DNA of 64,000 nt, taken from Grimontia kaedaensis (GTDB lineage: Bacteria; Pseudomonadota; Gammaproteobacteria; Enterobacterales; Vibrionaceae). A program made the position numbers and the translations under genes. The notes beneath the pieces are model-generated. The model worked only from the letters and a program-made list of their open reading frames with translations. It had not been told where the DNA came from and did no database searches. Where the stretch lies: contig NZ_CP082275.1 in NCBI RefSeq assembly GCF_023746615.1, forward strand, positions 248,001 through 312,000, read 5' to 3'. Each line of letters starts with the position of its first letter. Position 1 is the stretch's first letter. Positions 55,885 through 64,000 of this stretch are shown here, piece after piece.

Positions 55885-57089
55885 AGGCTCACCTCCATGC
55901 CGAGAAAAAATCTTGTTTGATCATAACTATAGCCAGTTAATGTAGAGTCGCGATCAAACCAGCTGACGCCAGCAGTTACGTCCCACCAGCGTGCAATGCT
56001 GAAGGTTGCGCTTACGTCAAACTGGGTGTCGTCATCTTTACGAATACCCGGATAGTCATTGTTTCCATACCTGGCGGAGGCTGTCGTTGTCACTAATGGT
56101 GTCCATTTATGTTCCCATTCGGCCTTGATAGAACGATCTTTTACGTAGTCTGCTTCGAGGTTTGGGTCTCGGGCAAAGTCCAGCCCTTCAAGGCGAAACT
56201 CGCTATAATCGGTCGGCTTCCAACTGAGGTTTAATTTCCAGCTGAACCCATGGAAGTTTGTCCGTTGGTCACTGTCGAAATCTTTATGCTGTAAGCCAAG
56301 CAGGAGTCGGCCCTGTGTCTTACCCGTCACGTCCCAGTCAAGACCGCCATATAGCTCAGTATTGTTGCTGTCGCGCGTACCACCTGGACCTGTAAATACA
56401 TGGTCGTAGCTACGGATTTCGTGACTGAACACAGTGACTGCATGGAAATAGCTGGAGACGGCGTAATAAAACTCACTAGCTATGTAAGGCTGGTCCCAGT
56501 TGTAGAACTTGGTGTCGACGGTAACCCCGTTGGTGCGAACAAACACTTCGTCGTCGTAGTCTTTGGCTTCAAAGCCAATAATGCCAACCAAGCGACCCGG
56601 AGCGCCACTCGCACCGTAGACATAGCGTGCATAAGCATCATGGCGGCGGAAACGCAGTGGTTCATCCACTCTGAGGCTGGAGCCTTCGGTCAGACCCGTC
56701 CCACGTGCTTCACTGGTAACGCTGTAGTTGTAGTCCAGATGCAGACGGTGGCGGATATCGAACAGCCAGAATCCATAACCGTGCAGGTTGTGGTTAACGT
56801 AGTTGTCTTCACTGCTGTCGGTAAAACTCACCGCGTCCAGCTCGTAATCAAACTGGTAGGCTGAGCGGCGCTTCTCAAACTTGGCAACCACTTTGGGGAT
56901 GACTCTGTACATTGTCGAGCCAATCGGATTGGTTTCCGTTCGGCGAACATTGTCATCATGACCACCGCTGACTTCCAGTGTCGGTATGATGTCTATACCG
57001 TTTTCTGTCTGGTAAGGAAAAGGCTCTACCGCGATTGCGGAGAAAGGCATCAGACCCACCATACAGAGCCAGAGTTTTGAATACTTCAC
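55881..57089 (-). CDS. Outer-membrane beta-barrel protein of the polysaccharide export system
   Basis: Predicted outer-membrane porin, 402 residues. The N-terminal signal peptide is MKYSKLWLCMVGLMPFSAIAV. The rest alternates hydrophobic and polar residues, rich in aromatics, as in the BBP2/VpsM-like barrel family. It ends TRFFLGMEVSL. Such barrels are found next to short Wza proteins and may form the exit pore that the latter lacks. It overlaps the Wza-like gene by four bases. Confidence 0.78.
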   Translation of the reverse strand: MKYSKLWLCMVGLMPFSAIAVEPFPYQTENGIDIIPTLEVSGGHDDNVRRTETNPIGSTMYRVIPKVVAKFEKRRSAYQFDYELDAVSFTDSSEDNYVNHNLHGYGFWLFDIRHRLHLDYNYSVTSEARGTGLTEGSSLRVDEPLRFRRHDAYARYVYGASGAPGRLVGIIGFEAKDYDDEVFVRTNGVTVDTKFYNWDQPYIASEFYYAVSSYFHAVTVFSHEIRSYDHVFTGPGGTRDSNNTELYGGLDWDVTGKTQGRLLLGLQHKDFDSDQRTNFHGFSWKLNLSWKPTDYSEFRLEGLDFARDPNLEADYVKDRSIKAEWEHKWTPLVTTTASARYGNNDYPGIRKDDDTQFDVSATFSIARWWDVTAGVSWFDRDSTLTGYSYDQTRFFLGMEVSL

Positions 57090-57098
57090 TCTTTTCTC

Positions 57099-58496
57099 CT
57101 AGTACGCCGTCTTGCCGACAAAGCCTTTGAATACGGTGGCGAAGACAATCTTGATGTCCATCCACAGCGACCAGTTCTGGATGTATTCCAAGTCGAACTG
57201 GATACGTTTTTCCATTTTGTCCAAGGTATCGGTTTCGCCGCGATAGCCATTGATTTGTGCCCAGCCAGTGATCCCAGGCTTCACTTTATGGCGCAGCATG
57301 TAGCGGTCAACAATGGCGCGGTATTGTTCGTTGTGTGCAACGGCATGGGGTCGTGGACCGACGATAGACATCCTGCCTTGCAGCACATTGAAGAACTGTG
57401 GTAATTCATCGAGTGACGTACGTCGGATGAATGCACCAAATGGCGTGACACGAGGGTCATTCTTGGTGGCTTGTTTCACATCGTCACCATTGTCCATCAC
57501 CGACATGGAGCGGAACTTCCAGACATTGATTTTGCTGCCGTCCAGCCCATATCGGTGTTGCTTAAAGATGATTGGGCCAGGCGATGAGAGCTTCACACCA
57601 ATCGCAACAGCCAGCAGTACTGGGGAAATTAGGAGTAAGATCAGAATAGAAAGTACAATATCTTCCAGACGCTTTGCCCAGGCGGCTATGCCACTGAACG
57701 GGGTGTCGTGAACACTCAAGGTGTGTACATGACCAATGGTCTGCCAGCGGCTGTGAAGTAAGTTGTATGTGAAGAAATCCGGTACCAGATACGTCGTTGC
57801 CGTGGTGTCGGCAAACTGGTTCAGGTAACGGGCGATGCGGTCTTTAGCATGCATTGGCATGGCGATGTAGACGTGCTGAAGTTCACCCTGACGGGCTAGC
57901 TCAAGTGCATCACTGACTTTTCCCAGCATAGGAGCGGGCAGGGTGCCTTCAATACGGTCGCTACTGCGGTCTTCATAAAACCCAAGTAGCGTGATGCCAA
58001 GCGTGTGATTGCGCTGAAATTCCTGCGCCAACTCAACACCATTAGCGGTAGTACCAATAATGACAGCGCTACGGGTGTTGAAGCCATGATTACGCAGGCG
58101 GCTAAGTGCTGCTCTCGCCATAAAGCGCCATAGGACAAGACCGACTGCTGTGCCTGCAAACCATAGTGTCATTACAACGCGGGAAAACTCACTACCGCTT
58201 TTCGAAAAAAAGAAGTAGGCAACCAGCAGCAAACAAGCGCCACACCACGGTAGCAACGTAGCGACCACTTGCCCTTGGAAGTTACTAATACGCCAAGAAC
58301 GGTAAAGGTGGGAGCTTTCAGCAAACAGCAAATAAAAAATACAGATTAGTGTAGCAAGGTGCAACCAGGCTTCACTGACTGAACCGAGGTAGAGCTGGCT
58401 AACAATTGCGAGTGTGCCGCTGATAACGGCCAAGTCACACAGCCGATAGAGTATTGCAAACTCTGCGCCGTGTGTGCGAATTTTTCTACTGTCCAT
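57099..58496 (-). CDS. Polyprenyl glycosylphosphotransferase (initiating enzyme)
   Basis: Starts the repeat unit by moving a hexose-1-phosphate to undecaprenyl phosphate; 465 residues. The N-terminal half has four to five hydrophobic segments and a CoA-binding-like fold (VIIGTTANGVELAQEF). The C-terminal sugar transferase domain contains KRLEDIVLSILILLL, GPIIFKQHRYGLDG, TSLDELPQFFNVLQGRMSIVGPRP and the DxxP region. The sugar is likely glucose or galactose, by family (inference). First gene of the polysaccharide operon. Confidence 0.92.
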   Translation of the reverse strand: MDSRKIRTHGAEFAILYRLCDLAVISGTLAIVSQLYLGSVSEAWLHLATLICIFYLLFAESSHLYRSWRISNFQGQVVATLLPWCGACLLLVAYFFFSKSGSEFSRVVMTLWFAGTAVGLVLWRFMARAALSRLRNHGFNTRSAVIIGTTANGVELAQEFQRNHTLGITLLGFYEDRSSDRIEGTLPAPMLGKVSDALELARQGELQHVYIAMPMHAKDRIARYLNQFADTTATTYLVPDFFTYNLLHSRWQTIGHVHTLSVHDTPFSGIAAWAKRLEDIVLSILILLLISPVLLAVAIGVKLSSPGPIIFKQHRYGLDGSKINVWKFRSMSVMDNGDDVKQATKNDPRVTPFGAFIRRTSLDELPQFFNVLQGRMSIVGPRPHAVAHNEQYRAIVDRYMLRHKVKPGITGWAQINGYRGETDTLDKMEKRIQFDLEYIQNWSLWMDIKIVFATVFKGFVGKTAY

Positions 58497-58920
58497 GCTT
58501 TCAACTCTTCTTTTGTGAGCAGCCCCTTTCCGAGCACGTGTTTATTTCATTTCTTATATTTAAAAAGTAAACCACGCATTCCAAGCTCGCTAGCTTAGGT
58601 TTGACTTTCAACCAATTGCGTATCTCACGATTTCTGAGGTGTAAGTAAACCAGTATGCGACTGAGCAGAGAAGATGAAGTTTGTCCGATTTTGGCGTGTG
58701 ACATTTGTACTTCCCTGTCATTACACTATTCACCAAGTCATCAGTGGCTGTTCAGAAATACAGACAGCAGGTGACTTCTATTCCACAAATGCCGTGGCGA
58801 TGTGTTGAAATTGAGACTTGGCGTTGAATTTAACGGATGTTGAATTCACGCGAATTTGATTGTATTTCATTACCACTCAGCCTTAAGTTTTAGAAAAGAC
58901 TGAGTGGCTCATGACAGAGA
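58497..58920 (-). promoter_or_regulatory. Long non-coding region upstream of the polysaccharide operon
   Basis: 424 bases between the HlyD gene and the polysaccharide operon, so the operon promoter and the regulator's binding sites should lie here. Three direct copies of GTTGAA(A)TT start at 58804, 58823 and 58839 (steps 19 and 16). A 12-bp stem CCACTCAGTCTT / AAGGCTGAGTGG lies near the HlyD stop (58873-58907, minus strand) and is not followed by a T run. A 67-codon reading frame at 58501-58704 has no family resemblance and I do not call it a gene. Confidence 0.5.
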
Positions 58921-60213
58921 TCACTGTTCACGAAATGCGCGATTAAAGCTTTCTGTGAGTGGTTTCAGTAAATATTCGATTGGCGTGCGTGGTTCTGTCA
59001 AAAGCATGACCTCTGCCTGCATTCCCGGATACAGTTCAATGCCTTCCAGAATATCGCTAACGTTATCAATGAGTTTGACCCGGGCAAGGTAATAAGCGAG
59101 GCCTGATTGCTCGTCGACTAATCGGTCTGCCGATACCGTAAGAAGCTCACCATCCAGCGGCTTTACGCTTCGCATACTGAGCGCAGTCAATCGGATCTGC
59201 GCTTTCATGCCGGAGCGAACCTGATCGATATCAGAAGGATCTACCTTGGCTTCGATCACCAGCCCCTCATTGCTGGGGACGATGTCGAGCAATGGTTGCC
59301 CGGGAGTAATAACTCCTTCTTCAGAAAAAACCTGAAGATTCAATACCGTGCCAGACAACGGTGCAGAAATCGTGGTGCGGTTGAGGATATCTTTCGAAGA
59401 AGCAATTTGTTCATCGAGATCGTAGCGCTCCTGGCGACTTTCACGCAGACCTTCAACGATCTCTTTAATGCGCTCCAGTTCCTGCTCTCTAAGCTGTGCC
59501 TGACTCTCTGCTACATTCTGAGCCAAACGACTGGCATTTGCCTGAAGTTGACTGATGGTACTGAGGATTTGTGCCTCTTCACGCTCCAGTCGTAATACTT
59601 GTGTTTTACTCACAAAGCCTTTTTCTGCAAGCTGACGGTTACCATCAATCTCTTCACCGATAATCGAGAGGCGACGCTTTTCAATTTCCAGACGCTTCTT
59701 CTGGCCTTCAAGCTCCGCATTGTTCTGTGCCAGCTGCTTGTTGATGATCTCTTTCTGTGATTCAGAGAAGCCGCGCCGGGCGGTGAAGATGCGCATTTGG
59801 TTGGTCAGTAGCTCTTCGACACGAGGATTATTACGTACTGTCTCGAGCTCTTCTGGGAAGGTGATGGTTTCGAGATTGTCACGCTCAGCTATCAGACGGG
59901 CTTCACGCGCCAGGGCATTTCGCTGACGGGAAGTTAGCTGCTCCAACTGAGCCTTTGGCTGGGTTTTGTCGAGATAAATCAAAGGCTGGCCTTTTTCGAC
60001 CGTCGCCCCTTCAGTCACCAGCATTTTCTCAATAATACCACCTTCAAGATGCTGTACGGTTTTCCGCTGGCTATCAACGGTAACCACACCCTGTGCAATC
60101 GATGCGCCTTCCAATGGGCTGAAGATAGACCAAATACCAAATGTACCGAAGAAGAGTGCGATGGTGCCGAAGCCGATAATAATCAGGCGTTTGATGGATG
60201 GGATCTCGTTCAT
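58921..60213 (-). CDS. Type I secretion periplasmic adaptor (HlyD family)
   Basis: Membrane-fusion protein, 430 residues, linking the inner-membrane ABC transporter to TolC. One N-terminal transmembrane helix (IIIGFGTIALFFGTFGIWSIF), then a lipoyl-like segment VVTVDSQRKTVQHLEGGIIEKM. A long coiled coil (about 90-280) and the DPSDIDQVRSGMKAQIRLTAL barrel domain follow. It overlaps the ABC transporter gene by four bases. It corresponds in position to CabB of the V. vulnificus matrix system (inference). Confidence 0.93.
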   Translation of the reverse strand: MNEIPSIKRLIIIGFGTIALFFGTFGIWSIFSPLEGASIAQGVVTVDSQRKTVQHLEGGIIEKMLVTEGATVEKGQPLIYLDKTQPKAQLEQLTSRQRNALAREARLIAERDNLETITFPEELETVRNNPRVEELLTNQMRIFTARRGFSESQKEIINKQLAQNNAELEGQKKRLEIEKRRLSIIGEEIDGNRQLAEKGFVSKTQVLRLEREEAQILSTISQLQANASRLAQNVAESQAQLREQELERIKEIVEGLRESRQERYDLDEQIASSKDILNRTTISAPLSGTVLNLQVFSEEGVITPGQPLLDIVPSNEGLVIEAKVDPSDIDQVRSGMKAQIRLTALSMRSVKPLDGELLTVSADRLVDEQSGLAYYLARVKLIDNVSDILEGIELYPGMQAEVMLLTEPRTPIEYLLKPLTESFNRAFREQ

Positions 60214-61919
60214 TTCTGGCCTCCTTTCTGAGCGATGGCTGCACTTTGCTCAAGGAGCGGTTTCAGTACTTCGTCGCGCTCACCAAAGGCGCGGATTTGA
60301 GCATCCTGGAGAACCAATAGTTTGTCCATGGACTGCATCATGCTTGGTCTGTGTCCAACCAGAATGATGGTTGCCTTGCGGGATTTGAGATAGGCAATCG
60401 CACGTTGCAGTGCCGCTTCACCAACACCATCTAGGTTTGCATTGGCCTCATCCAGCACAATCAGGCTAGGGTCGCCATAAAGCGCACGAGCGAGGGCAAT
60501 ACGCTGGCGTTCACCACCGGAAAGTCCCAAGCCACGCTCGCCAACGACGGTGTCGTAGCCTTTTGGCTGGCGAAGAATAAGCTCATGGCAACCCGCCAGT
60601 TTCGCTGAATGGATGACCATATCTGGGTCACCTTCAGACATACGTGCGATGTTCTGGCGAAGAGTGCCAGGGAAGAGCTCTACATCCTGTGGCAAGTAGC
60701 CGCAATGTGGGCCTAAATCGTCAGGGTCCCACTTGGCCACATCCATGTTATCCAGGCGCACGGTACCGGCTGTCGGTGTCAGGTTGCCGAGCATCAGACG
60801 TGCGAGCGTTGATTTACCTGTTCCTGAAGGGCCGATAATACCAAGGGCTTCACCTGGTTCCAGCTTGAAATTAATGCCATGCAGTACAGGCTCAGCGCCG
60901 CCCGGGTGAAAGTAAGTGACTTTCTCAACCGATATCAGACCTTTCGGTTTTGGTAGCGGCATAGATTTCGCGCGTTCTGGGAAAGCCGGGATCTGTTCTT
61001 TCAGGCGCTGGTAGCTTTGACGTGCAGAAATCGCTGTGCCCCAGGCGCTGATAGACTGTTCAACCGGCGCCAGCGCACGTGCCATCAGAATTGAACCTGC
61101 AATCATGGCACCTGCCGTCATTTCGTTTTGAATAACAAGGTAGGCCCCCACACCCAGCATCGAGATTTGCAGCAGCATGCGGATGAATTTGGAACAGGCT
61201 GTTAGTAATGCACCTTTAGAGTTCGCCGTGACCTGCCCCTGAATACTTTCGCTGTTGAGTGACGTCCAGCTTTTGATGAAGTTTGGCATGATGCCCATGG
61301 CTTCGATCGCATCGGCATTTCTTGCTGCAGATTCCGCTTGCTGCATTGCTAGAATAGATGCCTCATTCGCTTTCTTATGCGCCTGGCGTGTGGCCATGTC
61401 GTTGATGATGGCGATAGCAAACAGGATTAAGGCACCGACGGTCGCAATCACACCAAGGATAGGGTGAAGCAGGAAAACAAAGCCGAGGAAAACCGGTGTC
61501 CACGGTGCATCGAGTGCTGGAATGATGGCATTACCACCGATAAAGGCGCGGATAGCAGCAATGTCGCGAAGGCTCTGTACCGAAGCGGAAAGTCCCTGGC
61601 GCAGTTGCAGAGCAATGCTACCACTCAAGATATCTGGGGACAGGCTTTCATCAAACCAGGCGCCAATGCGCACCATAAGGCGGGTCCGTACATTTTCCAG
61701 CACGGCCATAGTCAAGAGGGCAAAAATGGTGATCATGCTGAGCAGCAGCAGCGTGTCGATGGAGCGGGAGCTGATCACACGGTCGTAAATCTGAAGCATG
61801 TAAATGGGCAAGCACAGCACGAGTATGTTGATAACAAAGCTGAATGCGATAACGAAAATCAGTGCCTTTTTGCATTGCCCAAGCGTGTTTTCTAATTGCT
61901 TTTGTGTAGTGAGAGACAT
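60210..61919 (-). CDS. Type I secretion ABC transporter (PrtD type)
   Basis: Inner-membrane exporter for RTX proteins, 569 residues. The N-terminal transmembrane part starts ALIFVIAFSFVINILVLCLP and has the IYDRVISSRSIDTLL loop typical of the family. There is no C39-like domain. The ATPase has Walker A GPSGTGKSTL, signature LSGGERQRIALARAL and a Walker B with Asp-Glu. It shares a four-base overlap with the HlyD gene, so the pair is translated together. The two RTX genes upstream are its likely substrates. Confidence 0.93.
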   Translation of the reverse strand: MSLTTQKQLENTLGQCKKALIFVIAFSFVINILVLCLPIYMLQIYDRVISSRSIDTLLLLSMITIFALLTMAVLENVRTRLMVRIGAWFDESLSPDILSGSIALQLRQGLSASVQSLRDIAAIRAFIGGNAIIPALDAPWTPVFLGFVFLLHPILGVIATVGALILFAIAIINDMATRQAHKKANEASILAMQQAESAARNADAIEAMGIMPNFIKSWTSLNSESIQGQVTANSKGALLTACSKFIRMLLQISMLGVGAYLVIQNEMTAGAMIAGSILMARALAPVEQSISAWGTAISARQSYQRLKEQIPAFPERAKSMPLPKPKGLISVEKVTYFHPGGAEPVLHGINFKLEPGEALGIIGPSGTGKSTLARLMLGNLTPTAGTVRLDNMDVAKWDPDDLGPHCGYLPQDVELFPGTLRQNIARMSEGDPDMVIHSAKLAGCHELILRQPKGYDTVVGERGLGLSGGERQRIALARALYGDPSLIVLDEANANLDGVGEAALQRAIAYLKSRKATIILVGHRPSMMQSMDKLLVLQDAQIRAFGERDEVLKPLLEQSAAIAQKGGQK

Positions 61920-61990
61920 GTTATATCCGATGACGTTGCATCGCTATACGTATGGATACAGCCACGTAGCGAAAGGTTTAATGAGCCCAA

Positions 61991-62026
61991 AAAAAACAAC
62001 CAGCATAGAAAGATACTGGTTGTCTT
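61991..62026 (-). terminator. Terminator between the RTX gene and the secretion genes
   Basis: On the minus strand GACAACCAG pairs with CTGGTTGTT around a loop and is followed by eight T. It lies between the RTX gene stop and the ABC transporter start. Partial termination here would let the secreted protein be made in excess over its transporter. Confidence 0.8.
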
Positions 62027-62044
62027 GAGTATAGCTTGCCTGAG

Positions 62045-62662
62045 TTAGACGATATTAAAGTCGTCCGCTGACAGGTCTGTTGCGGTGATGTTATTTAGAG
62101 TAAGGCTTGAGCCGTCCGCAAGATTGATTACTGTATTGCTGCCCACTTGGTTTATGTCCAGTGATGCAAAGTCGGTATCACCTGTTGCACGGATTACCAG
62201 TGTATCGATGCCGACTTCGAAATCGACAACGCGGTCATGGCCAGTACCTTCATCAAAAAGATTTTGGAAAACAAAAGTATCAGCGCCTTCGCCGCCGAAG
62301 AGAAAGTCGTTTCCAGTACCGCTAAACAGCCAATCATCACCACTGCCGCCGTACATGAAGTCGTTACCGCTGTTTGCGTAAAGGGTATCGTTCCCCTCAC
62401 CGCCAAGCAGCTTGTCGTCGCCTTCACCACCTTGGAGGTTGTCTTCGCCTGTACCGCCGCGCAGTACATCGTCGCCTTCACCGCCTTTCAGCAGGTCGTC
62501 GCCTTTACCACCGATGACCAGATCGTCACCTGCACCGCCAAGGATTTGGTCATCGCCGTTAAAACCTACGATGCGATCATCGCCACCTAGGCCGTTGATC
62601 ACATCAGCATCGTTTGTTCCTTCCAGTGATTCTGGATTATTGGTTCCTACAATATCAGCCAT
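62045..62662 (-). CDS. Small RTX calcium-binding protein (T1SS substrate)
   Basis: Secreted RTX protein of 205 residues made almost entirely of GGxGxDxUx nonapeptides: about ten repeats between residues 25 and 125 fold into a calcium-loaded parallel beta roll. There is no N-terminal signal peptide. The C-terminal tail LTLNNITATDLSADDFNIV resembles the uncleaved T1SS signal of its paralogue. AAAAGGACA precedes the ATG. It resembles CabA, the biofilm-matrix calcium protein of V. vulnificus (family comparison, inference). Confidence 0.88.
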   Translation of the reverse strand: MADIVGTNNPESLEGTNDADVINGLGGDDRIVGFNGDDQILGGAGDDLVIGGKGDDLLKGGEGDDVLRGGTGEDNLQGGEGDDKLLGGEGNDTLYANSGNDFMYGGSGDDWLFSGTGNDFLFGGEGADTFVFQNLFDEGTGHDRVVDFEVGIDTLVIRATGDTDFASLDINQVGSNTVINLADGSSLTLNNITATDLSADDFNIV

Positions 62663-62980
62663 TTTTTATATGTCCTTTTGATACTACCTACCTTTGTCTT
62701 AACGATGCTCAGGTGACTTTTCACTTCTTCACATCGGCGACTGGCAGACAGGTATGACCACGCCCAACTAGCCGCGATACCACTTTGCAGGAAATGCGTT
62801 GAGAAAATTGTCTCAATAGTGATTTAATGAGCGAGATTACTGTCTGATCTGTATGACAGATTTATTGCCTTGGTATGAGACGCATAGAGGGCTTCTGTGA
62901 TTTGGAGAAACAGTGTTAGAGGAATGAGATCAGGCAGTAGAACTCTGCTGACTGATGTTAATTCTCTGATATAAAAGAGA
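62663..62980. other. Intergenic region between the two RTX genes
   Basis: 318 bases without a credible gene. It should contain the promoter of the intact RTX gene and the end of the paralogue's transcript. A short palindrome CTGTCTGATCTGTATGACAG is visible near 62841. I see no convincing -35/-10 pair. Confidence 0.4.
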
Positions 62981-63490
62981 TTAAATGATGTTGAAGTCGC
63001 TGGCTGATAGGTCGTCAACATCAATGTTGTTCATGATGATGCTTGAGCCATCGGCCAGACTGAGGAGTGTGTTATTGCCGACCTGAGTCAGACTCAGTGA
63101 AGCAAAATCGGTATCACCGGTTGCGCGGGTCCAAACTAAATCGGTACCGATTTCAAAGTCGGTAATACGGTCATTGCCCTCACCTTTACCGAGAATGTTG
63201 TCGAACATGAAGACATCTGTACCTTCACCACCGAACTGGAAATCGTCTCCCTTACCGCTGATTAATGCATCATCCCCTTTGCCACCAAAGAGCACATTGC
63301 TGCCTCCGCGGGCGTAGAGTAAGTCGTTGCCAATACCGCCGTTGAGGACATCATTGCCTTTACCGCCCTAGACCACGTCATCACCACCAATGCCCAAGAT
63401 GACATCGTCTTCGAAAAGCGGATCAAATAAATTATCATCATTTGTGCTGCCAAATGTGTCGGCCAGATCTGTGCCTAAGATTACGCTCAT
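62981..63490 (-). pseudogene. Second RTX calcium-binding protein, interrupted by an in-frame TAG
   Basis: Reading from ATG at 63490 (AGAGGG upstream) gives MSVILGTDLADTFGSTND, then GIGGDDVV, a TAG codon (63370-63368, codon 41), then GGKGNDVLNGG and on to the stop. The frame after the TAG is intact, with RTX repeats and a C-terminal tail NNIDVDDLSASDFNII like that of the paralogue, 169 codons in all. An internal GTG at 63295 has GGAGG seven bases before it, so a 104-residue C-terminal fragment with the secretion tail could still be made. A sequencing error or amber readthrough are alternatives. Confidence 0.82.
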
Positions 63491-63690
63491 AATGCTAACC
63501 CTCTGTGAGTGAGATTACGTTTGTCAAATAAGGGGGATGCGCACGTCGACGAGTGAATAGATGTGTCATCGCATCGCATTTATAACTGTGACGCATTGGC
63601 GAGCGGGGGCTTGTCTCAGTTCTGAATGAATATTAGACGGATCTAATTAAGTGAAAGTAAATCTAGCGGTTAATCTCAGGCCAGAAAGTG

Positions 63691-63736
63691 TTCACTGCAG
63701 AACACGGCGTCCCTGCTTGATGAAAACCGCAGTGAA
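63691..63736. other. Inverted repeat downstream of the LuxR regulator
   Basis: TTCACTGC (63691-63698) and GCAGTGAA (63729-63736) form an 8-bp stem with a 30-base loop, just past the regulator's stop codon. It may be a weak terminator or a regulatory palindrome between the regulator and the RTX gene; there is no T run. Confidence 0.35.
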
Positions 63737-63754
63737 TGTGGGGGCCGTGGGAAT

Positions 63755-64000
63755 TTAGCCTTGATAGTCCAAACCGATAACTGACAGATTGTTCTTAGCC
63801 CAGAACACAGCTTGAACACGGTTCTTCACGTTAATCTTCTTAAAGATGTTGTAGAGGTGCGATTTCACTGTGTGTTCAGATACAAACAAGCTATCTGCGA
63901 TTTCGCTGTTAGAAGCACCGGTGACCAGTTTGCGGAGGATTTGCTGCTCACGGTTGGTCAGGCAGATTTCTGAGTAGTCGATGGCGTTGTTGTTGTTCTG
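63755..64000 (-). CDS. CsgD/VpsT-type LuxR-family transcriptional regulator (5' truncated by window edge)
   Basis: C-terminal 81 residues of a LuxR-type response regulator-like protein. The helix-turn-helix domain reads LTNREQQILRKLVTGASNSE, then IADSLFVSEHTVKSHLYNIFKKI, then VKNRVQAVFWAKNN. The tail VKNRxQAvxWAxxN is characteristic of CsgD and VpsT-like biofilm regulators. The receiver-like N-terminal domain lies outside the window, so c-di-GMP binding cannot be judged. It is next to the RTX-T1SS-polysaccharide locus, as BrpT and CpsQ are in other vibrios. Confidence 0.88.
   Translation of the reverse strand, partial: QNNNNAIDYSEICLTNREQQILRKLVTGASNSEIADSLFVSEHTVKSHLYNIFKKINVKNRVQAVFWAKNNLSVIGLDYQG

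Noticed and set aside
58501..58704. 67-codon frame upstream of the polysaccharide operon
   Set aside because: No family resemblance and no good ribosome binding site; more likely part of the leader.
62237..62590. Antisense frame with repeated valine/alanine/threonine pattern
   Set aside because: It is the reverse-complement image of the RTX repeats, which are periodic in all frames.

Overview
The window is a chromosomal segment of a gammaproteobacterium, most likely a member of the Vibrionaceae. The order tusCB, rpsL-rpsG-fusA-tuf, bfd-bfr, S10-spc-alpha is the enterobacterial/vibrio order. The 16S-23S spacer carries tRNA-Glu, tRNA-Lys and tRNA-Val, and uvrA sits beside galU. A Grimontia/Enterovibrio-like organism is plausible, but this is inference from gene order and feel of the 16S sequence, not from a search.

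Layout. 1-20.2 kb (+ strand) holds the end of the tus operon, then the str, bfd-bfr, S10, spc and alpha operons, with recognisable promoters, terminators and the alpha-operon leader. 20.2-27.0 kb starts with a perfect hexanucleotide microsatellite (21 copies). It is followed by three tandem rRNA promoters and a complete rRNA operon: 16S, tRNA-Glu/Lys/Val, 23S, 5S, tRNA-Thr, second 5S. 27.0-36.5 kb is core metabolism: metA and metH (each with MetJ-type operators), a CPA1 Na+/H+ antiporter, lysC behind a lysine riboswitch, and an alanine-glyoxylate-type aminotransferase. 36.5-42.1 kb carries a Wzy/PglL-like membrane protein, uvrA (candidate LexA box inside the galU terminator hairpin) and galU.

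42.2-64.0 kb (all - strand) is one large exopolysaccharide and biofilm-matrix locus. Reading in transcription order it has: a CsgD/VpsT-type LuxR regulator (cut by the window end); two small RTX calcium-binding proteins, one broken by an in-frame amber codon; a type I secretion ABC transporter and its HlyD adaptor; then a Wzx/Wzy-type polysaccharide assembly set (polyprenyl glycosylphosphotransferase, outer-membrane barrel, short Wza-like protein, tyrosine autokinase). A sulfation module is embedded in it: a DHH phosphoesterase, cysD, cysN, an NKWYS-type sulfotransferase and an SLC13/TrkA-C permease, interleaved with two glycosyltransferases, a Wzy polymerase and a Wzx flippase.

The most interesting inference is that this locus makes a sulfated exopolysaccharide. 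Sulfate would enter through the SLC13 permease and be activated by CysDN (APS kinase must come from elsewhere). It would be transferred by the sulfotransferase, with the by-product PAP possibly removed by the DHH phosphoesterase. Co-secreted RTX calcium-binding proteins could crosslink the polyanionic polymer. The overall logic resembles the Vibrio vulnificus brp/cabABC matrix system with sulfation added.
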